Origin: Radicibacter daui
GTDB taxonomy: Bacteria > Pseudomonadota > Alphaproteobacteria > Radicibacterales > Radicibacteraceae
DNA length: 64,000 nt
Assembly: GCA_030657355.1 (NCBI GenBank)
Contig: CP131057.1
Span: 393,501 to 457,500 of the forward strand
Direction of reading: 5' to 3'
Positions 16,248 through 25,170 of the stretch are shown here, piece after piece. A model generated the notes under the pieces. It saw nothing but the letters and a program-made list of their open reading frames with translations. It made no database searches and was not told the DNA's origin. Position numbers and translations under genes: made by a program. Positions within the stretch are counted from its first letter, which is position 1, and every line of letters begins with the position of its first letter.

Positions 16248-17234
16248 ATGTTTCAGAATAAAGGGTTTGCTGTCGCCGCTTTCGTGGCTGCCAGCATGGT
16301 GGCCGGTGCTGCTGCGGCCGCCGACAACATCGTGCTGCGCTCGTCTGACACCCATCCCGACGGTTACCCGACTGTCGAGGCGGTGAAATATATGGGCGAG
16401 CTGCTCAAGGAACGCACCAAGGGTCATCTCTCCATCGATGTCTATCACTCCGCCCAGCTGGGTGAGGAGAAGGACACCATCGAGCAAACCCAGGCCGGTG
16501 TGCTTGACCTCAACCGCGTATCCATGGGCCCGTTCAACGGCATCGTGCCGGAGACGGCCATTCCGTCGCTGCCTTACATCTTCCGCTCGACCGAGCACAT
16601 GCATCATGTGATGGATGGCCCGATCGGCGAGAGCATCCTCAAGGCTTTCGAGCCGCATGGCCTCGTCGGCCTGGCTTTCTATGACAGCGGTTCGCGTTCT
16701 TTCTACAACCGCATCAAGCCGATCAAGTCAATCGAGGACCTCAAGGGCATGAAGTTCCGCGTTATCCAGTCCGACGTGTTCGTCGACATGGTGAACGCTC
16801 TCGGCGCCAACGCCACGCCGATGCCCTACGGCGAAGTCTACTCCGCCCTGCAGACCGGCGTTATCGACGGCGCCGAGAACAACTGGCCGAGCTTCGAGAG
16901 CTCCAAGCATTATGAAGTGGCCAAGTACTACACCCTCGACCAGCACCAGAGCGTGCCGGAAGTGCTGGTGATGTCGAAGATCGTCTGGGACAAGCTTTCG
17001 GATGACGATCATGCCGCCATCCGCCAGGCCGCCAAGGACAGTGTCGGCAAGATGCGCGAGCTGTGGGAAGCGGCGGAAGCCAAGTCCAAGAAGATCGTCG
17101 AGGATGCCGGCGTCCAGGTGGTCTCCGACATCGACAAGAAGCCGTTCATCGATGCCATGAAGCCGGTCTATGAGAAGTACGCAACCACACCGGCTCTCAA
17201 GAAACTGATCGCCGACATCCAGGCGACCCAGTAA
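16248..17234 (+). CDS. TRAP transporter substrate-binding protein (DctP family)
   Basis: 328 aa with a signal peptide (residues 1-24, [19 protein letters not shown]). The DctP signature is clear: [38 protein letters not shown] with the carboxylate-binding Arg, and [26 protein letters not shown] proteins of this type bind organic or sugar acids in the periplasm. The neighbouring uxaC and kdu genes indicate hexuronates or unsaturated uronates. GGGAGG lies upstream of the ATG. Confidence 0.94.
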   Translation: MFQNKGFAVAAFVAASMVAGAAAAADNIVLRSSDTHPDGYPTVEAVKYMGELLKERTKGHLSIDVYHSAQLGEEKDTIEQTQAGVLDLNRVSMGPFNGIVPETAIPSLPYIFRSTEHMHHVMDGPIGESILKAFEPHGLVGLAFYDSGSRSFYNRIKPIKSIEDLKGMKFRVIQSDVFVDMVNALGANATPMPYGEVYSALQTGVIDGAENNWPSFESSKHYEVAKYYTLDQHQSVPEVLVMSKIVWDKLSDDDHAAIRQAAKDSVGKMRELWEAAEAKSKKIVEDAGVQVVSDIDKKPFIDAMKPVYEKYATTPALKKLIADIQATQ

Positions 17235-17307
17235 CAACCCGCAAAAACTGCTGTTGTGCGGCGCGGGGGACGGACCCCCGTGCCGCCTTCCCTGGGGAGG
17301 GAAAGAA

Positions 17308-17895
17308 GTGAGTGAGTTTATCGTGTGGGCGGACCGGTGGCTCCGGCGCCTGAGCACACTTGCCCTGTGGATCAGCGGGGCCGGGCTTGTGCTGATGACT
17401 GTCATCATTGCCTGGCAGGTGTTCTCCCGCTTCGTTCTGAATGACTCCCCGAGCTGGACCGAAGCCTCCTCCGTCCTGCTGATGGGCTGGTTTATCTTCC
17501 TCGGCGCGGCGGTTGGTGTGCGCGAGCGCACCCATCTCGGCTTCGACGTGCTGCTCTATTTCATGCCGCCGGGCGCCAAGCAGATTTTCCGCACCATTTC
17601 CGACCTTGTCGTGTTCGCCTTCGGCATCGGCATGATTATCTACGGCACGAAGCTGTCGTTGCTGACCTGGAACACCGTCATGCCGGCGCTAAAATGGCCC
17701 GGCGGCCTTGCATTCTTCCCCGTGATCGGGGGAGGCGTTCTTGTCGTGCTCTTCACGCTTGAACGCATGGTTGGGCGCCTTGCCGGCCTGCCGGTCGATG
17801 AAAGCCCCGAGCAGACCACCGAGCACCTCATCGAGGCGGAAGGTACCGGCCACGACACGGCCACTTCCGCGCGCAGCACCGCTGTCGGAGCCTGA
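17308..17895 (+). CDS. TRAP transporter small permease (DctQ family)
   Basis: 195 aa from GTG 17308, chosen because GGGAGGGAAAG precedes it; no ATG is near. Four predicted membrane helices, including STLALWISGAGLVLMTVIIAWQVFSRF (with the DctQ W-Q-V-F-S-R-F pattern) and ASSVLLMGWFIFLGAAVGV followed by RERTHLGFDVL. Partner of the downstream DctM; together they form the membrane part of the uronate TRAP transporter. Confidence 0.92.
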   Translation: MSEFIVWADRWLRRLSTLALWISGAGLVLMTVIIAWQVFSRFVLNDSPSWTEASSVLLMGWFIFLGAAVGVRERTHLGFDVLLYFMPPGAKQIFRTISDLVVFAFGIGMIIYGTKLSLLTWNTVMPALKWPGGLAFFPVIGGGVLVVLFTLERMVGRLAGLPVDESPEQTTEHLIEAEGTGHDTATSARSTAVGA

Positions 17896-17903
17896 GTGAA
17901 AAA

Positions 17904-19184
17904 ATGACCCTTATCATTCTCTTCGGCGTGTTCGTGGCACTGCTGCTGATCGGCACTCCCATCGCCTTCTGTCTCGGCGTCGCCAGCTTCGCGACCGTGC
18001 TTTATATGGGGCTGCCGCCCATCGTGGTGTTCCAGCGCCTCAACTCCGGCGTCAGCGTCTTTTCGCTGATGGCTATTCCCTTCTTCATCTTCGCCGGTGA
18101 CCTGATGGTGCGCGGCGGCATCGCCGCACGCCTAGTCGCGCTGGCAGGCGCGCTGGTCGGCCACTTCAAGGGTGGCCTCGGACAGGTGAATATCGCGGCT
18201 TCCACCATGTTTGGTGGCATCTCCGGCTCGGCCGTGGCCGATGCCTCGGCTGTCGGCGGCCTGATGATCCCGCAGATGAAGGCGCGTGGCTATGACGTCG
18301 ACTATGCGGTCAACGTCACTTCCATCGGCGCCATCATCGCGCTGATGATCCCGCCCTCGCACAACATGATCATCTATTCGATCTCGGCGGGCGGGCGCAT
18401 TTCGATTGCCGACCTCTTCACCGCAGGCGTCATTCCGGGCTTCCTGCTGGCGATCAGCCTGATGGTCACGGCCTACATTGTGGCCTCGCGCCGCGGTTAC
18501 CCGACAGAGCCGTTCCCCGGCGGGCGCATGCTGCTGACGCTGCTGTTCAGTGCCATTCCTGGCCTCATCCTCATCGGCATCATCTTTGGCGGCGTGCGTT
18601 CCGGTGTCTTCACCGCGACCGAAAGCTCCTGCATCGCCATCGTCTACGCGTTTCTCGTCACGCTCGTCGTCTATCGCTCGATGAGTTTCAAGGATTTCGT
18701 CGAGGCGACGCAGGGTGCGGTGCGCACCACCGCCATGGTGCTGATGGTCATCGGCTGCTCGGCCACCTTCGGCTGGCTGCTCGCCTATCTGCGCGTGCCG
18801 GCTGCCCTGGTCACCTTCCTGCAATCGGTCTCCGACAATCCTTACGTCATCCTGCTGCTGATCAATGTGATGCTGCTGGTGCTCGGCACTTTCATGGATA
18901 TGTCGCCGCTCATCATCATCACCACGCCGATCTTCCTGCCGGTGGTACAGGCCTACGGCATCGACCCGGTGCATTTCGGCGTCATCCTCATCCTAAATCT
19001 CGGTATCGGTCTCTGCACGCCGCCTGTGGGTGCCGTGCTGTTCGTCGGCTGTGCGCTTGCCAGGATATCCATCTGGCAAGCCATGCGAACGATCTGGCCG
19101 ATGTATGGCGCAGCCATCGTGGCGCTTGGTATCGTGACCTACGTGCCGGCGGTCTCGCTCTGGCTGCCAAGCCTCTTCCACTAA
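17904..19184 (+). CDS. TRAP transporter large permease (DctM family)
   Basis: 426 aa, the usual DctM length with about 12 membrane segments. Family hallmarks: IPFFIFAGDLMVRGGIA, ASTMFGGISGSAVADASAVGG and IPPSHNMIIYS in the first half, FMDMSPLIIITTPIFLPV and NLGIGLCTPPVGAVLFVG in the second. It is the ion-coupled translocator of the tripartite transporter. Its stop codon lies within the ribosome binding site region of the GntR gene. Confidence 0.95.
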   Translation: MTLIILFGVFVALLLIGTPIAFCLGVASFATVLYMGLPPIVVFQRLNSGVSVFSLMAIPFFIFAGDLMVRGGIAARLVALAGALVGHFKGGLGQVNIAASTMFGGISGSAVADASAVGGLMIPQMKARGYDVDYAVNVTSIGAIIALMIPPSHNMIIYSISAGGRISIADLFTAGVIPGFLLAISLMVTAYIVASRRGYPTEPFPGGRMLLTLLFSAIPGLILIGIIFGGVRSGVFTATESSCIAIVYAFLVTLVVYRSMSFKDFVEATQGAVRTTAMVLMVIGCSATFGWLLAYLRVPAALVTFLQSVSDNPYVILLLINVMLLVLGTFMDMSPLIIITTPIFLPVVQAYGIDPVHFGVILILNLGIGLCTPPVGAVLFVGCALARISIWQAMRTIWPMYGAAIVALGIVTYVPAVSLWLPSLFH

Positions 19185-19199
19185 GGAGCCCGGCCCCTC

Positions 19200-19976
19200 G
19201 TGTCGCTCGTTGATCCCACCATGATGCGCAGCGCGCGCAAGCCCAAGCTGTCGGACCGCGTGATCAGCGCGCTCCGGCAGCAGCTTGCGGCGGGAGAGCT
19301 CAGGCGCGGCCAGAAGCTGCCGACGGAAAACCAGCTGTCGGCGACCTTCGGCGTCAGCCGTACCGTGGTGCGCGAGGCGATTGCCGCCCTCGCCGCCGAC
19401 GGGATGGTCGAGGCCCGGCAGGGGGCCGGCGTGTTCGTTACCGCCAACCTCACCACCTCCATCGGCGGTATCGCCGCCGACATGGGAAACAGCGACAGCA
19501 TTGCCCTCAACGTGTTGGAAGTACGGCTTGCCATGGAGGTGGAGAGTGCCGGCCTTGCCGCCCTTCGCCGTAGCGCCTCGCAGGAAGCGGCGATCCAGGA
19601 AGCCTTCTTCGAGTTCGAAAAGCTGCTGCGCAAGGCCGAGCCGACCGGTCCGGCGGATCTCGCCTTTCACCGCGCCATCGCCACCGCGACGGGCAATCCC
19701 TTTTATGTCGAGGTGCTCGACGTGCTCGGCGCCCGCGCCATCCCCTGCGACGTGACCTCGCCCTGGGCAACTGAAACGGCACTGTCGATCGATTATCAGA
19801 TCGGCTTGCAGCGCGAACATCTGGCCATTCTGGACGCCATTTCCGCAGCCGATGCCGATGCCGCCCGCGATGCCATGCGTGTGCACCTGACCCGCAGCCA
19901 GGAGCGCTATCGCGAAAACCTGCAGAAACGGCAGGCCTATTACGCCCGGGAGCTAGAAGCCTCCAAACGCGGCTGA
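19200..19976 (+). CDS. GntR-family regulator, FadR/FCD subfamily
   Basis: 258 aa, GTG start with AAGGAG 9 nt upstream. An N-terminal winged HTH (KLPTENQLSATFGVSRTVVREAI, split around residues 40-62) is followed by an FCD effector domain (VLEVRLAMEVESAGLAAL, ADLAFHRAIATATGNPF, EHLAILDAISAADADAARDAM) whose His and Asp residues usually bind a metal and a carboxylic acid. Uronate regulators of the ExuR/UxuR/KdgR type belong here. Being inside the uronate operon, it is likely its repressor. Confidence 0.93.
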   Translation: MSLVDPTMMRSARKPKLSDRVISALRQQLAAGELRRGQKLPTENQLSATFGVSRTVVREAIAALAADGMVEARQGAGVFVTANLTTSIGGIAADMGNSDSIALNVLEVRLAMEVESAGLAALRRSASQEAAIQEAFFEFEKLLRKAEPTGPADLAFHRAIATATGNPFYVEVLDVLGARAIPCDVTSPWATETALSIDYQIGLQREHLAILDAISAADADAARDAMRVHLTRSQERYRENLQKRQAYYARELEASKRG

Positions 19977-20034
19977 TTGCCGCCGGCCCTTCCCCGATTT
20001 GTCCCTTAAGCCCGAGAAGATGAACGAGGTTCAG

Positions 20035-20892
20035 ATGACCGAGACCACCACCCATACCGATTACGAATGCCGGTGGGCCATCGACCCCGCAAGCGCCGCC
20101 CGCATGGGCACCGACGAGCTGCGCAGCAATTTCCATGTCGGCGGCCTGTTCGAGGTCGGGCGCATTCGTCTGACCTATGCGCATTATGACCGCATGATCA
20201 TCGGCGGCGCGACGCCGGGCTCGCTGGCGCTCGATCTGGAAGCGATCAAGCCGACCGGTACGGCCAATTTCCTCGACCGGCGCGAACTGATCGCCGTCAA
20301 TGTCGGCGGCGCCGGCTCCATCACCACCGATGGCACGAAGCACAGCGTCGATCATCGCGACATGCTCTATGTCGGGCTCGGTACGAAGAAGGTTTCTTTC
20401 GCCTCCGCCGATGCCACCAGCCCGGCAAAGTTCTATCTGGTGAGCGCCCCGGCGCATGCGACTTTCCCGACCAAGCTCATTCGCATCGGCGATGCCAAGA
20501 GGCTTGATCTCGGCTCGCAGGAAACTTCCAACGAGCGCTCGATCTTCCAGTTCATCCATCCGGAAGGGGCGCAGACCTGCCAGCTGGTTGTCGGCATGAC
20601 GACGCTGGCGCCGGGCTCGGTGTGGAACACCATGCCGTGCCACATCCATGACCGCCGCTCCGAGGCCTATCTCTATTTCAACCTCGCCGAGAGCGCGCGG
20701 GTCTTCCACTTCATGGGCGAACCCAACGAGACGCGCCATCTGGTGATCCGCAACGAGGAAGCCATCCTCTCTCCGGGCTGGTCCATCCATTCCGGCGCCG
20801 GCACCGCCAACTACACTTTCATCTGGGCGATGGCCGGCGACAATGTCGACTACACCGATGTCGACAAGGTCGAGATGGGGGATCTGCGCTGA
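20035..20892 (+). CDS. kduI: 5-dehydro-4-deoxy-D-glucuronate isomerase
   Basis: 285 aa from ATG 20035, with GAGG 5-6 nt upstream; an earlier in-frame ATG at 20020 is possible. It follows KduI throughout: NFLDRRELIAVNVGGAGSI, and the zinc site H203, H205 and E210 in PCHIHDRRSEAYLYF plus H252 in WSIHSG. It isomerises 4-deoxy-L-threo-5-hexosulose uronate to 3-deoxy-D-glycero-2,5-hexodiulosonate, the second cytoplasmic step of unsaturated-uronate use. The stop overlaps the kduD start (TGATG). Confidence 0.96.
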   Translation: MTETTTHTDYECRWAIDPASAARMGTDELRSNFHVGGLFEVGRIRLTYAHYDRMIIGGATPGSLALDLEAIKPTGTANFLDRRELIAVNVGGAGSITTDGTKHSVDHRDMLYVGLGTKKVSFASADATSPAKFYLVSAPAHATFPTKLIRIGDAKRLDLGSQETSNERSIFQFIHPEGAQTCQLVVGMTTLAPGSVWNTMPCHIHDRRSEAYLYFNLAESARVFHFMGEPNETRHLVIRNEEAILSPGWSIHSGAGTANYTFIWAMAGDNVDYTDVDKVEMGDLR

Positions 20893-21653
20893 TGGCCTCT
20901 TCCCCCTTCAGCCTTGCCGGTCGCCGGATCGTGGTGACCGGCGCCAATACCGGCATCGGGCAGGGCATTGCCATTTCCATCGCCCGGGCGGGCGGCCACG
21001 TCATTGCCGTCGGCCGTTCCTCCATGGAGGGGACGAAGGAAGCCGTCGAGGCTCATGGCAACGGTTTTACCGCGATGAGTTGCGATCTCTCCCAAGCCAA
21101 GGCTGCACAGGCCATGCTGGAGGAGGCGTTTGCCGCCGGTCCGGTTGACGGGCTCGTCAACAATGCCGGCATCATCCGTCGCAACGATGCCGTGGATTTC
21201 AGCGAGGAAGACTGGGACGAGGTGATGGATATCAACCTCAAATCCATGTTCTTCCTGTGCCAGACCTTCGGCCGCAAGGTGCTGGCGCTACCGGGCCATC
21301 ATGGCAAGATCGTCAACATCGCCTCGATGCTGAGTTTCCAGGGCGGCATTCGCGTTGCTTCCTATACGGCCTCCAAACATGGCGTGCTGGGTATCACCCG
21401 CCTGCTTGCCAACGAGTGGGCCGCCAAGGGCATCAACGTCAACGCCATTGCCCCGGGTTATATCGAGACCAACAATACCGAGGCGCTGCGCGCCGACCCC
21501 GACCGCAGCGCGTCCATTCTGGCGCGCATCCCGGCCGGGCGCTGGGGCCGCCCGCAGGATATCGGCGACAGTGCCGTTTACCTGCTGGCACCGGCCTCGG
21601 ACTATATGCATGGCGCCGTGATCCCGGTGGATGGCGGTTGGCTGGCGCGCTGA
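20892..21653 (+). CDS. kduD: 2-dehydro-3-deoxy-D-gluconate 5-dehydrogenase
   Basis: 253 aa short-chain dehydrogenase. Cofactor motif TGANTGIGQG (residues 17-26), NNAG near residue 91, catalytic S-Y-K with YTASKHG, and GRWGRPQDIGDSAVYLLAPASDYMHGAVIPVDGGWLAR at the C-terminus, which follows KduD closely. It reduces the KduI product to 2-keto-3-deoxygluconate. It is translationally coupled to kduI. A KDG kinase and aldolase are not in the window. Confidence 0.94.
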   Translation: MASSPFSLAGRRIVVTGANTGIGQGIAISIARAGGHVIAVGRSSMEGTKEAVEAHGNGFTAMSCDLSQAKAAQAMLEEAFAAGPVDGLVNNAGIIRRNDAVDFSEEDWDEVMDINLKSMFFLCQTFGRKVLALPGHHGKIVNIASMLSFQGGIRVASYTASKHGVLGITRLLANEWAAKGINVNAIAPGYIETNNTEALRADPDRSASILARIPAGRWGRPQDIGDSAVYLLAPASDYMHGAVIPVDGGWLAR

Positions 21654-21685
21654 GGCGCGGCGACACGACAAAGGAGGGCAAATCC

Positions 21686-22030
21686 ATGACCACTGCGGCA
21701 GAAACCACCTTGTTCGCCCCGCCGACCGATGATGGCTGGATCGAGGTCGCGCCCGGCAACCGCCGGCGCGTGCTGGTTTATACCGAGGGGTTGATGCAGG
21801 TGGAGTTCGCCTTTGAAAAGGGCGCCATCGGTTATCTGCACTCCCACCCGCATGTGCAGTCGAGCTATGTGGCCGAAGGCAGCTTCGAGGTCACCATTGA
21901 CGGCAAGAAAGAGGTCATCAAGGCCGGAGGCAGCTTCATCGTGCCGTCGGGCCTCGAGCATGGCGTCGTGGCGCTCGAGCCCGGCCGCCTGATCGACTGC
22001 TTCACGCCGATCCGGCAGGATTTTCTGTGA
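21686..22030 (+). CDS. kdgF: KdgF-type cupin, unsaturated uronate linearising protein
   Basis: 114 aa, with AAGGAGGG 7 nt upstream. A single cupin domain with metal ligands in GYLHSHPHVQSSYV and GLEHGVV. KdgF proteins speed the ring opening of 4,5-unsaturated monouronates to the ketone that KduI uses, so the order kduI-kduD-kdgF makes a complete short pathway. Its last 68 bp are duplicated 3.2 kb downstream. A strong terminator follows, ending the operon. Confidence 0.93.
   Translation: MTTAAETTLFAPPTDDGWIEVAPGNRRRVLVYTEGLMQVEFAFEKGAIGYLHSHPHVQSSYVAEGSFEVTIDGKKEVIKAGGSFIVPSGLEHGVVALEPGRLIDCFTPIRQDFL
21959..22026 (+). repeat. Left copy of a 68-bp direct repeat (3' end of kdgF)
   Basis: Matches 25171-25238 at 67 of 68 positions: 61 exact bases, one A/G difference, then six more matches. 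It covers the last ~22 codons of kdgF. The two copies bracket the 3.2-kb islet. Confidence 0.95.
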
Positions 22031-22042
22031 GTACGTAAGGTC

Positions 22043-22085
22043 AAAACAGCCGCCTGCTCATGGTGATGAGCAGGCGGCTGTTTTT
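22043..22085 (+). terminator. Rho-independent terminator of the uronate operon
   Basis: AACAGCCGCCTGCTCA / TGAGCAGGCGGCTGTT form a long perfect stem around TGGTGA, flanked by AAAA and TTTTT. The strong stem 13 nt after the kdgF stop ends the operon and sits at the left edge of the islet. Confidence 0.95.
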
Positions 22086-22129
22086 GTATTTGAATGAGAC
22101 TGGCTGCTGCTTCCCGGAACGCAGATTTC

Positions 22130-22405
22130 TCAAGGGGTATCGAAATGACTGCCGCATTTGTTGCATGCCCTTCTGGGGGGCGCCAAAAGCGGAGCGGTTG
22201 GATATTTCGGATCGTAATACATGTTCGTCCCGCATATCGCACACGTAATAACTCTGTTATGCAAAAGATAGACTGCGCCGATTAGGATTGATACCGTTAT
22301 GTCTTTAAAAATAAGAAGCGATACCATCATTATGGGGATAAATAATAATATCACAGGTCTCGTTACTCTGGCGTATTGATATTTATTGATGTTGAAAAAT
22401 TTCAT
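22130..22405 (-). CDS. Small membrane protein with a C-terminal zinc ribbon
   Basis: 91 aa. Two hydrophobic helices (PVILLFIPIMMVSLLIF and ITVSILIGAVYLL) are followed by CAICGTNMYYD and CNKCGSHF, two CxxC knuckles that should bind one zinc. Its ATG follows the Imm53 stop directly (TAAATG), so the two form an operon. The surrounding DNA is much more AT-rich than the rest of the window, a sign of acquisition. Function unknown; it may be an accessory to the immunity protein. Confidence 0.7.
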   Translation of the reverse strand: MKFFNINKYQYARVTRPVILLFIPIMMVSLLIFKDITVSILIGAVYLLHNRVITCAICGTNMYYDPKYPTAPLLAPPRRACNKCGSHFDTP

Positions 22406-22726
22406 TTATTTATATTCCGATAAATTATCAGATACTAAATCTGAATTCGCCCAATCCACAAAGGCCGAGACGGCAGCCGTCAGATTCTTTGGTCCGCAAA
22501 AAATTAAAACCTTCCCACCAGTTGCCGTACCATGAATCCAATCCGAATTCGCCGTTTCTTCAAGAACGGCAAAGGTATCCGCACGGTTTTCAAGGCCGGT
22601 TCCTTCAAGGTCGATTTCTATGCACCAGCCTGGATTGTCGAGTGTCTTTATCTCTATGCCAAATTGATGCTCCCATTGGCCGTCGCAACGAGATGCATAC
22701 CACGCCTGCAAGTCCTCAAAGGCCAT
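22406..22726 (-). CDS. Imm53-family immunity protein (orphan)
   Basis: 106 aa from ATG 22726. The sequence LQAWYASRCDGQWEHQFG then IEIKTLDNPGWCIEIDLEGT is the hallmark of immunity protein 53 (WYxxqCDGxWEHxxGixIxTLDNPGW). Imm53 proteins protect against polymorphic toxins delivered by contact-dependent or type VI-like systems. No toxin gene is adjacent, so this is an orphan immunity gene in an AT-rich islet. It is the first gene of a two-gene minus-strand operon. Confidence 0.85.
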   Translation of the reverse strand: MAFEDLQAWYASRCDGQWEHQFGIEIKTLDNPGWCIEIDLEGTGLENRADTFAVLEETANSDWIHGTATGGKVLIFCGPKNLTAAVSAFVDWANSDLVSDNLSEYK

Positions 22727-22984
22727 AGTGCTCAAACCTGCAATCATCTTCCGACCCAGATTGGGAGATCAAAAAAATCCAGTTTCTCCGCATTATAGCA
22801 CGCGAAAAACAACAACATCTTCAACCGTGAAATCATGCTGGATTAACAGCGATCACTTCCTGCATGGCACAAAGCGCCCCGCATGGATCAAATAGAAAGG
22901 TTGGGCCGACCTTGATCGCGTTCGAGGTCTCGGCATCGACATGCGCCAGTCAGATTGGGTTTCCCCTGTTTTGTGGAGAAACCC

Positions 22985-23998
22985 ATGCGCATTCTTGTCG
23001 CTCTCATCACCTATTTCGGCCTTATGGCGGCCTGCTCGGCGGGAACGCTTCCGCCTGTCGGCTTCCGCACGCTTGATGCCCATGGGCTGAGCGCCGTCAT
23101 CTGGTATCCAGCCGCAGCCGCGGGACCGGTCACGCTTGTCGGCGACAATCCGGCCTTCGTTGGCGTGCCCGTGGTCAAGGACGCCCCGGTTCAAGGAACG
23201 GCGCTTCCGCTGGCCCTGCTGTCTCATGGCTTCAGCGGCCTGTGGCGCAATCAGGCCTGGCTCGCCGAACGCCTCGCCGAAGCAGGGTATATCGCTGTCG
23301 CTTTCAATCACCCCGGCACCTCCTGGGGAGACATGGACCCGGCGTGGGCGACAGATCCGGGCAGGCGTCCGCACGATGTCTCCCGGGTTCTGGATACCCT
23401 GCTGGCGGACGGGGAAATGGCCGCGCTGATCGATCAGACGCGGATTTCCGTTATCGGCCATTCCTTGGGAGGCGCAACGGCGCTGGAACTGGTTGGCGGA
23501 GAGCTGGACCCGGCGCTGCTGGAGAATGCCTGCGGCACGGACAGGAGCAGGATTGTCTGCAATGTTTACCGCAGCGGCGGCATGACGGCGGCAACACCGA
23601 AGGTATCAGCCCGGGATCCCCGTATTTCGGCTGCGATATTGCTGGATATGGAAGGCATCCGTGGTTTTACCCTGGAAAGCCTGAGTGCGCTTTCCGTCCC
23701 GGTCCTCGCGCTCGTTTCTGGGGTGGAGGATCCGGGTTTGCCGCTGGGGTGGGAGGGCAGGGCGCAGGCAAACCTGCTACCCCCGGCGACCACCCGTTAT
23801 GCCGAGATCGTGGGCGCCACCCATTTTTCCTTCATGAGCGAGTGCAAACCCGGCGCAATCGGCCTGCTGGGGGAGGATGCCTATGTTTGTGAAGGGGAAA
23901 CGGCGCTGCGCGCCGCTCTGCATGAGGAGATCGCGCAGACCGTCATTCGTTTCCTGAATGCCGGTACTCGGTTGGCGATAACCCTGCAGCAGCCCTGA
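22985..23998 (+). CDS. Alpha/beta hydrolase, exported or lipoprotein (dienelactone-hydrolase/PAF-acetylhydrolase-like)
   Basis: 337 aa from ATG 22985. A short N-terminal signal ends in LMAAC, which could be a lipobox, so it may be a lipoprotein. LPLALLSHGFSGLWRNQAWLAE is the oxyanion region, GHSLGGA the nucleophile elbow and GATHFSF the catalytic His. SVPVLALVSGVEDPG fits the acid-bearing strand. These proteins are esterases or lipases of unknown natural substrate. Its 3' end overlaps the converging AraC gene by 56 bp. It lies inside the repeat-flanked islet. Confidence 0.85.
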   Translation: MRILVALITYFGLMAACSAGTLPPVGFRTLDAHGLSAVIWYPAAAAGPVTLVGDNPAFVGVPVVKDAPVQGTALPLALLSHGFSGLWRNQAWLAERLAEAGYIAVAFNHPGTSWGDMDPAWATDPGRRPHDVSRVLDTLLADGEMAALIDQTRISVIGHSLGGATALELVGGELDPALLENACGTDRSRIVCNVYRSGGMTAATPKVSARDPRISAAILLDMEGIRGFTLESLSALSVPVLALVSGVEDPGLPLGWEGRAQANLLPPATTRYAEIVGATHFSFMSECKPGAIGLLGEDAYVCEGETALRAALHEEIAQTVIRFLNAGTRLAITLQQP

Positions 23999-24941
23999 AG
24001 GCCCGGTTGAAGTTGGATTTGGTCTGGAAACCGGCCTCCAGCATGACCTGCGTTACCGGCAGGTCGGTTTCCCGAAGCAGCCGTTTGGCTTCCCGGACAC
24101 GATAACCGTTGACCAGATCGGTTACCGAACAGCCCTGCAGCCGGTTTACGGCGGCAGAGATCTTACGGGCCGGCACGAGAGAGCGGCGTGCAAGGCGCTG
24201 GAGTGTCAGGTCGTAATCCTTGTAGAGGCCCTGCTCCAGCAGGGGGATCACAACGGCAAGGACCGCCTGTTCCTCTCCGGTTTCGGCCGGCGCTCCGGCG
24301 GGCCCGTCCGGAACCGGAGGTTCTGCCTCCTGCGGCACGGCGCGGCTGGCGCGGGACAGAACTGTGCCGGCGGCGCCGACCAGCATAACACTCATCAAGG
24401 CCGCAATGGCCGAAGCGGCGAGAGCATTATCGCCACGCGTCAGTGCAAAGGAGACCAGTGCGTCGACCGCAGCACTGAGGATAAGCAGGGCCGCAATGCC
24501 TCTTTGGGCCTGAAACACCGTCCATTCATCGCCGATGCGGACGCGCGTCAGTGTGCCGTCAGGAAATTGCAGACGGAGAATACAGAGGCCGTAGAGCAGG
24601 AACTCGGCAATTAACAGCGCGTCGACAATGGCCGGAAGCAGCCAGTAACAGACGATCACCAAAAACGGCCACAGCCCGTGAAGAACAGACGGTCTTTGCT
24701 GGCGCAGGCTCTGGAATGCGGCCCAGGCCAGAGCCGGCAGGCAGGCCGCAAAAACCGGCTGAACGATATGAACCCAGGCAGGGTTCGCGCTCCACCGTAA
24801 CCCGACCAGTACGCTTTGGGTCGCGCAAGCCCCGACAAAGAGCACGAACCAGCGCTGCCGCCCGCCGTCCTGCACCATGCGGAAAAGGACAAAAGCCAGA
24901 AAGACCGTGACGAGGAAAGGCAGAGAGATCGACGGCATCAC
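23943..24941 (-). CDS. Membrane-anchored AraC-family regulator
   Basis: 332 aa. Residues 1-200 hold about six or seven membrane helices (SLPFLVTVFLAFVLF, GLWPFLVIVCYWLLPAIVDALLIAEF, and others). The C-terminal ~100 residues are an AraC double HTH (LTLQRLARRSLVPARKISAAVN, VTQVMLEAGFQTKSNFNRAF, LSPTEYR). This 7TM-plus-AraC architecture would sense a membrane or periplasmic signal directly. It converges with and overlaps the esterase gene, which may be its target. Confidence 0.88.
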   Translation of the reverse strand: MMPSISLPFLVTVFLAFVLFRMVQDGGRQRWFVLFVGACATQSVLVGLRWSANPAWVHIVQPVFAACLPALAWAAFQSLRQQRPSVLHGLWPFLVIVCYWLLPAIVDALLIAEFLLYGLCILRLQFPDGTLTRVRIGDEWTVFQAQRGIAALLILSAAVDALVSFALTRGDNALAASAIAALMSVMLVGAAGTVLSRASRAVPQEAEPPVPDGPAGAPAETGEEQAVLAVVIPLLEQGLYKDYDLTLQRLARRSLVPARKISAAVNRLQGCSVTDLVNGYRVREAKRLLRETDLPVTQVMLEAGFQTKSNFNRAFRAAAGLSPTEYRHSGNE

Positions 24942-25170
24942 GTGTCATGAAGGTTGGAAGCGTCTGCTTTCTTTTAGACGCTTCGGACCGTCCTTTACAT
25001 CACTGAGGGAGTCGTAGGTGTCCGCCTCGGTGTTGTATGGGGCGGGCATTCAGGCAAATTCACCATAATAGACCGCGCCGGCTCTGCTGGAGCCTAGCAG
25101 GTGGGTGAGTAACGGCTGAGTGCGAGAGTGGATAGACTTGGGCGGCCAAGAGCTCAGGCAGTGACAGGAA

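Noticed and set aside
14757-16658. A 633-aa minus-strand frame antisense to uxaC and dctP
   Set aside because: It is a frame forced by GC-rich codon bias opposite two clear genes; its amino-acid content (His, Arg and Gln rich) is unnatural.
25081-25145. A stretch resembling a fragment of 16S rRNA (GGGTGAGTAACGG)
   Set aside because: Only about 15 bases match the universal wording; the surrounding sequence does not follow rRNA, so it is coincidence.
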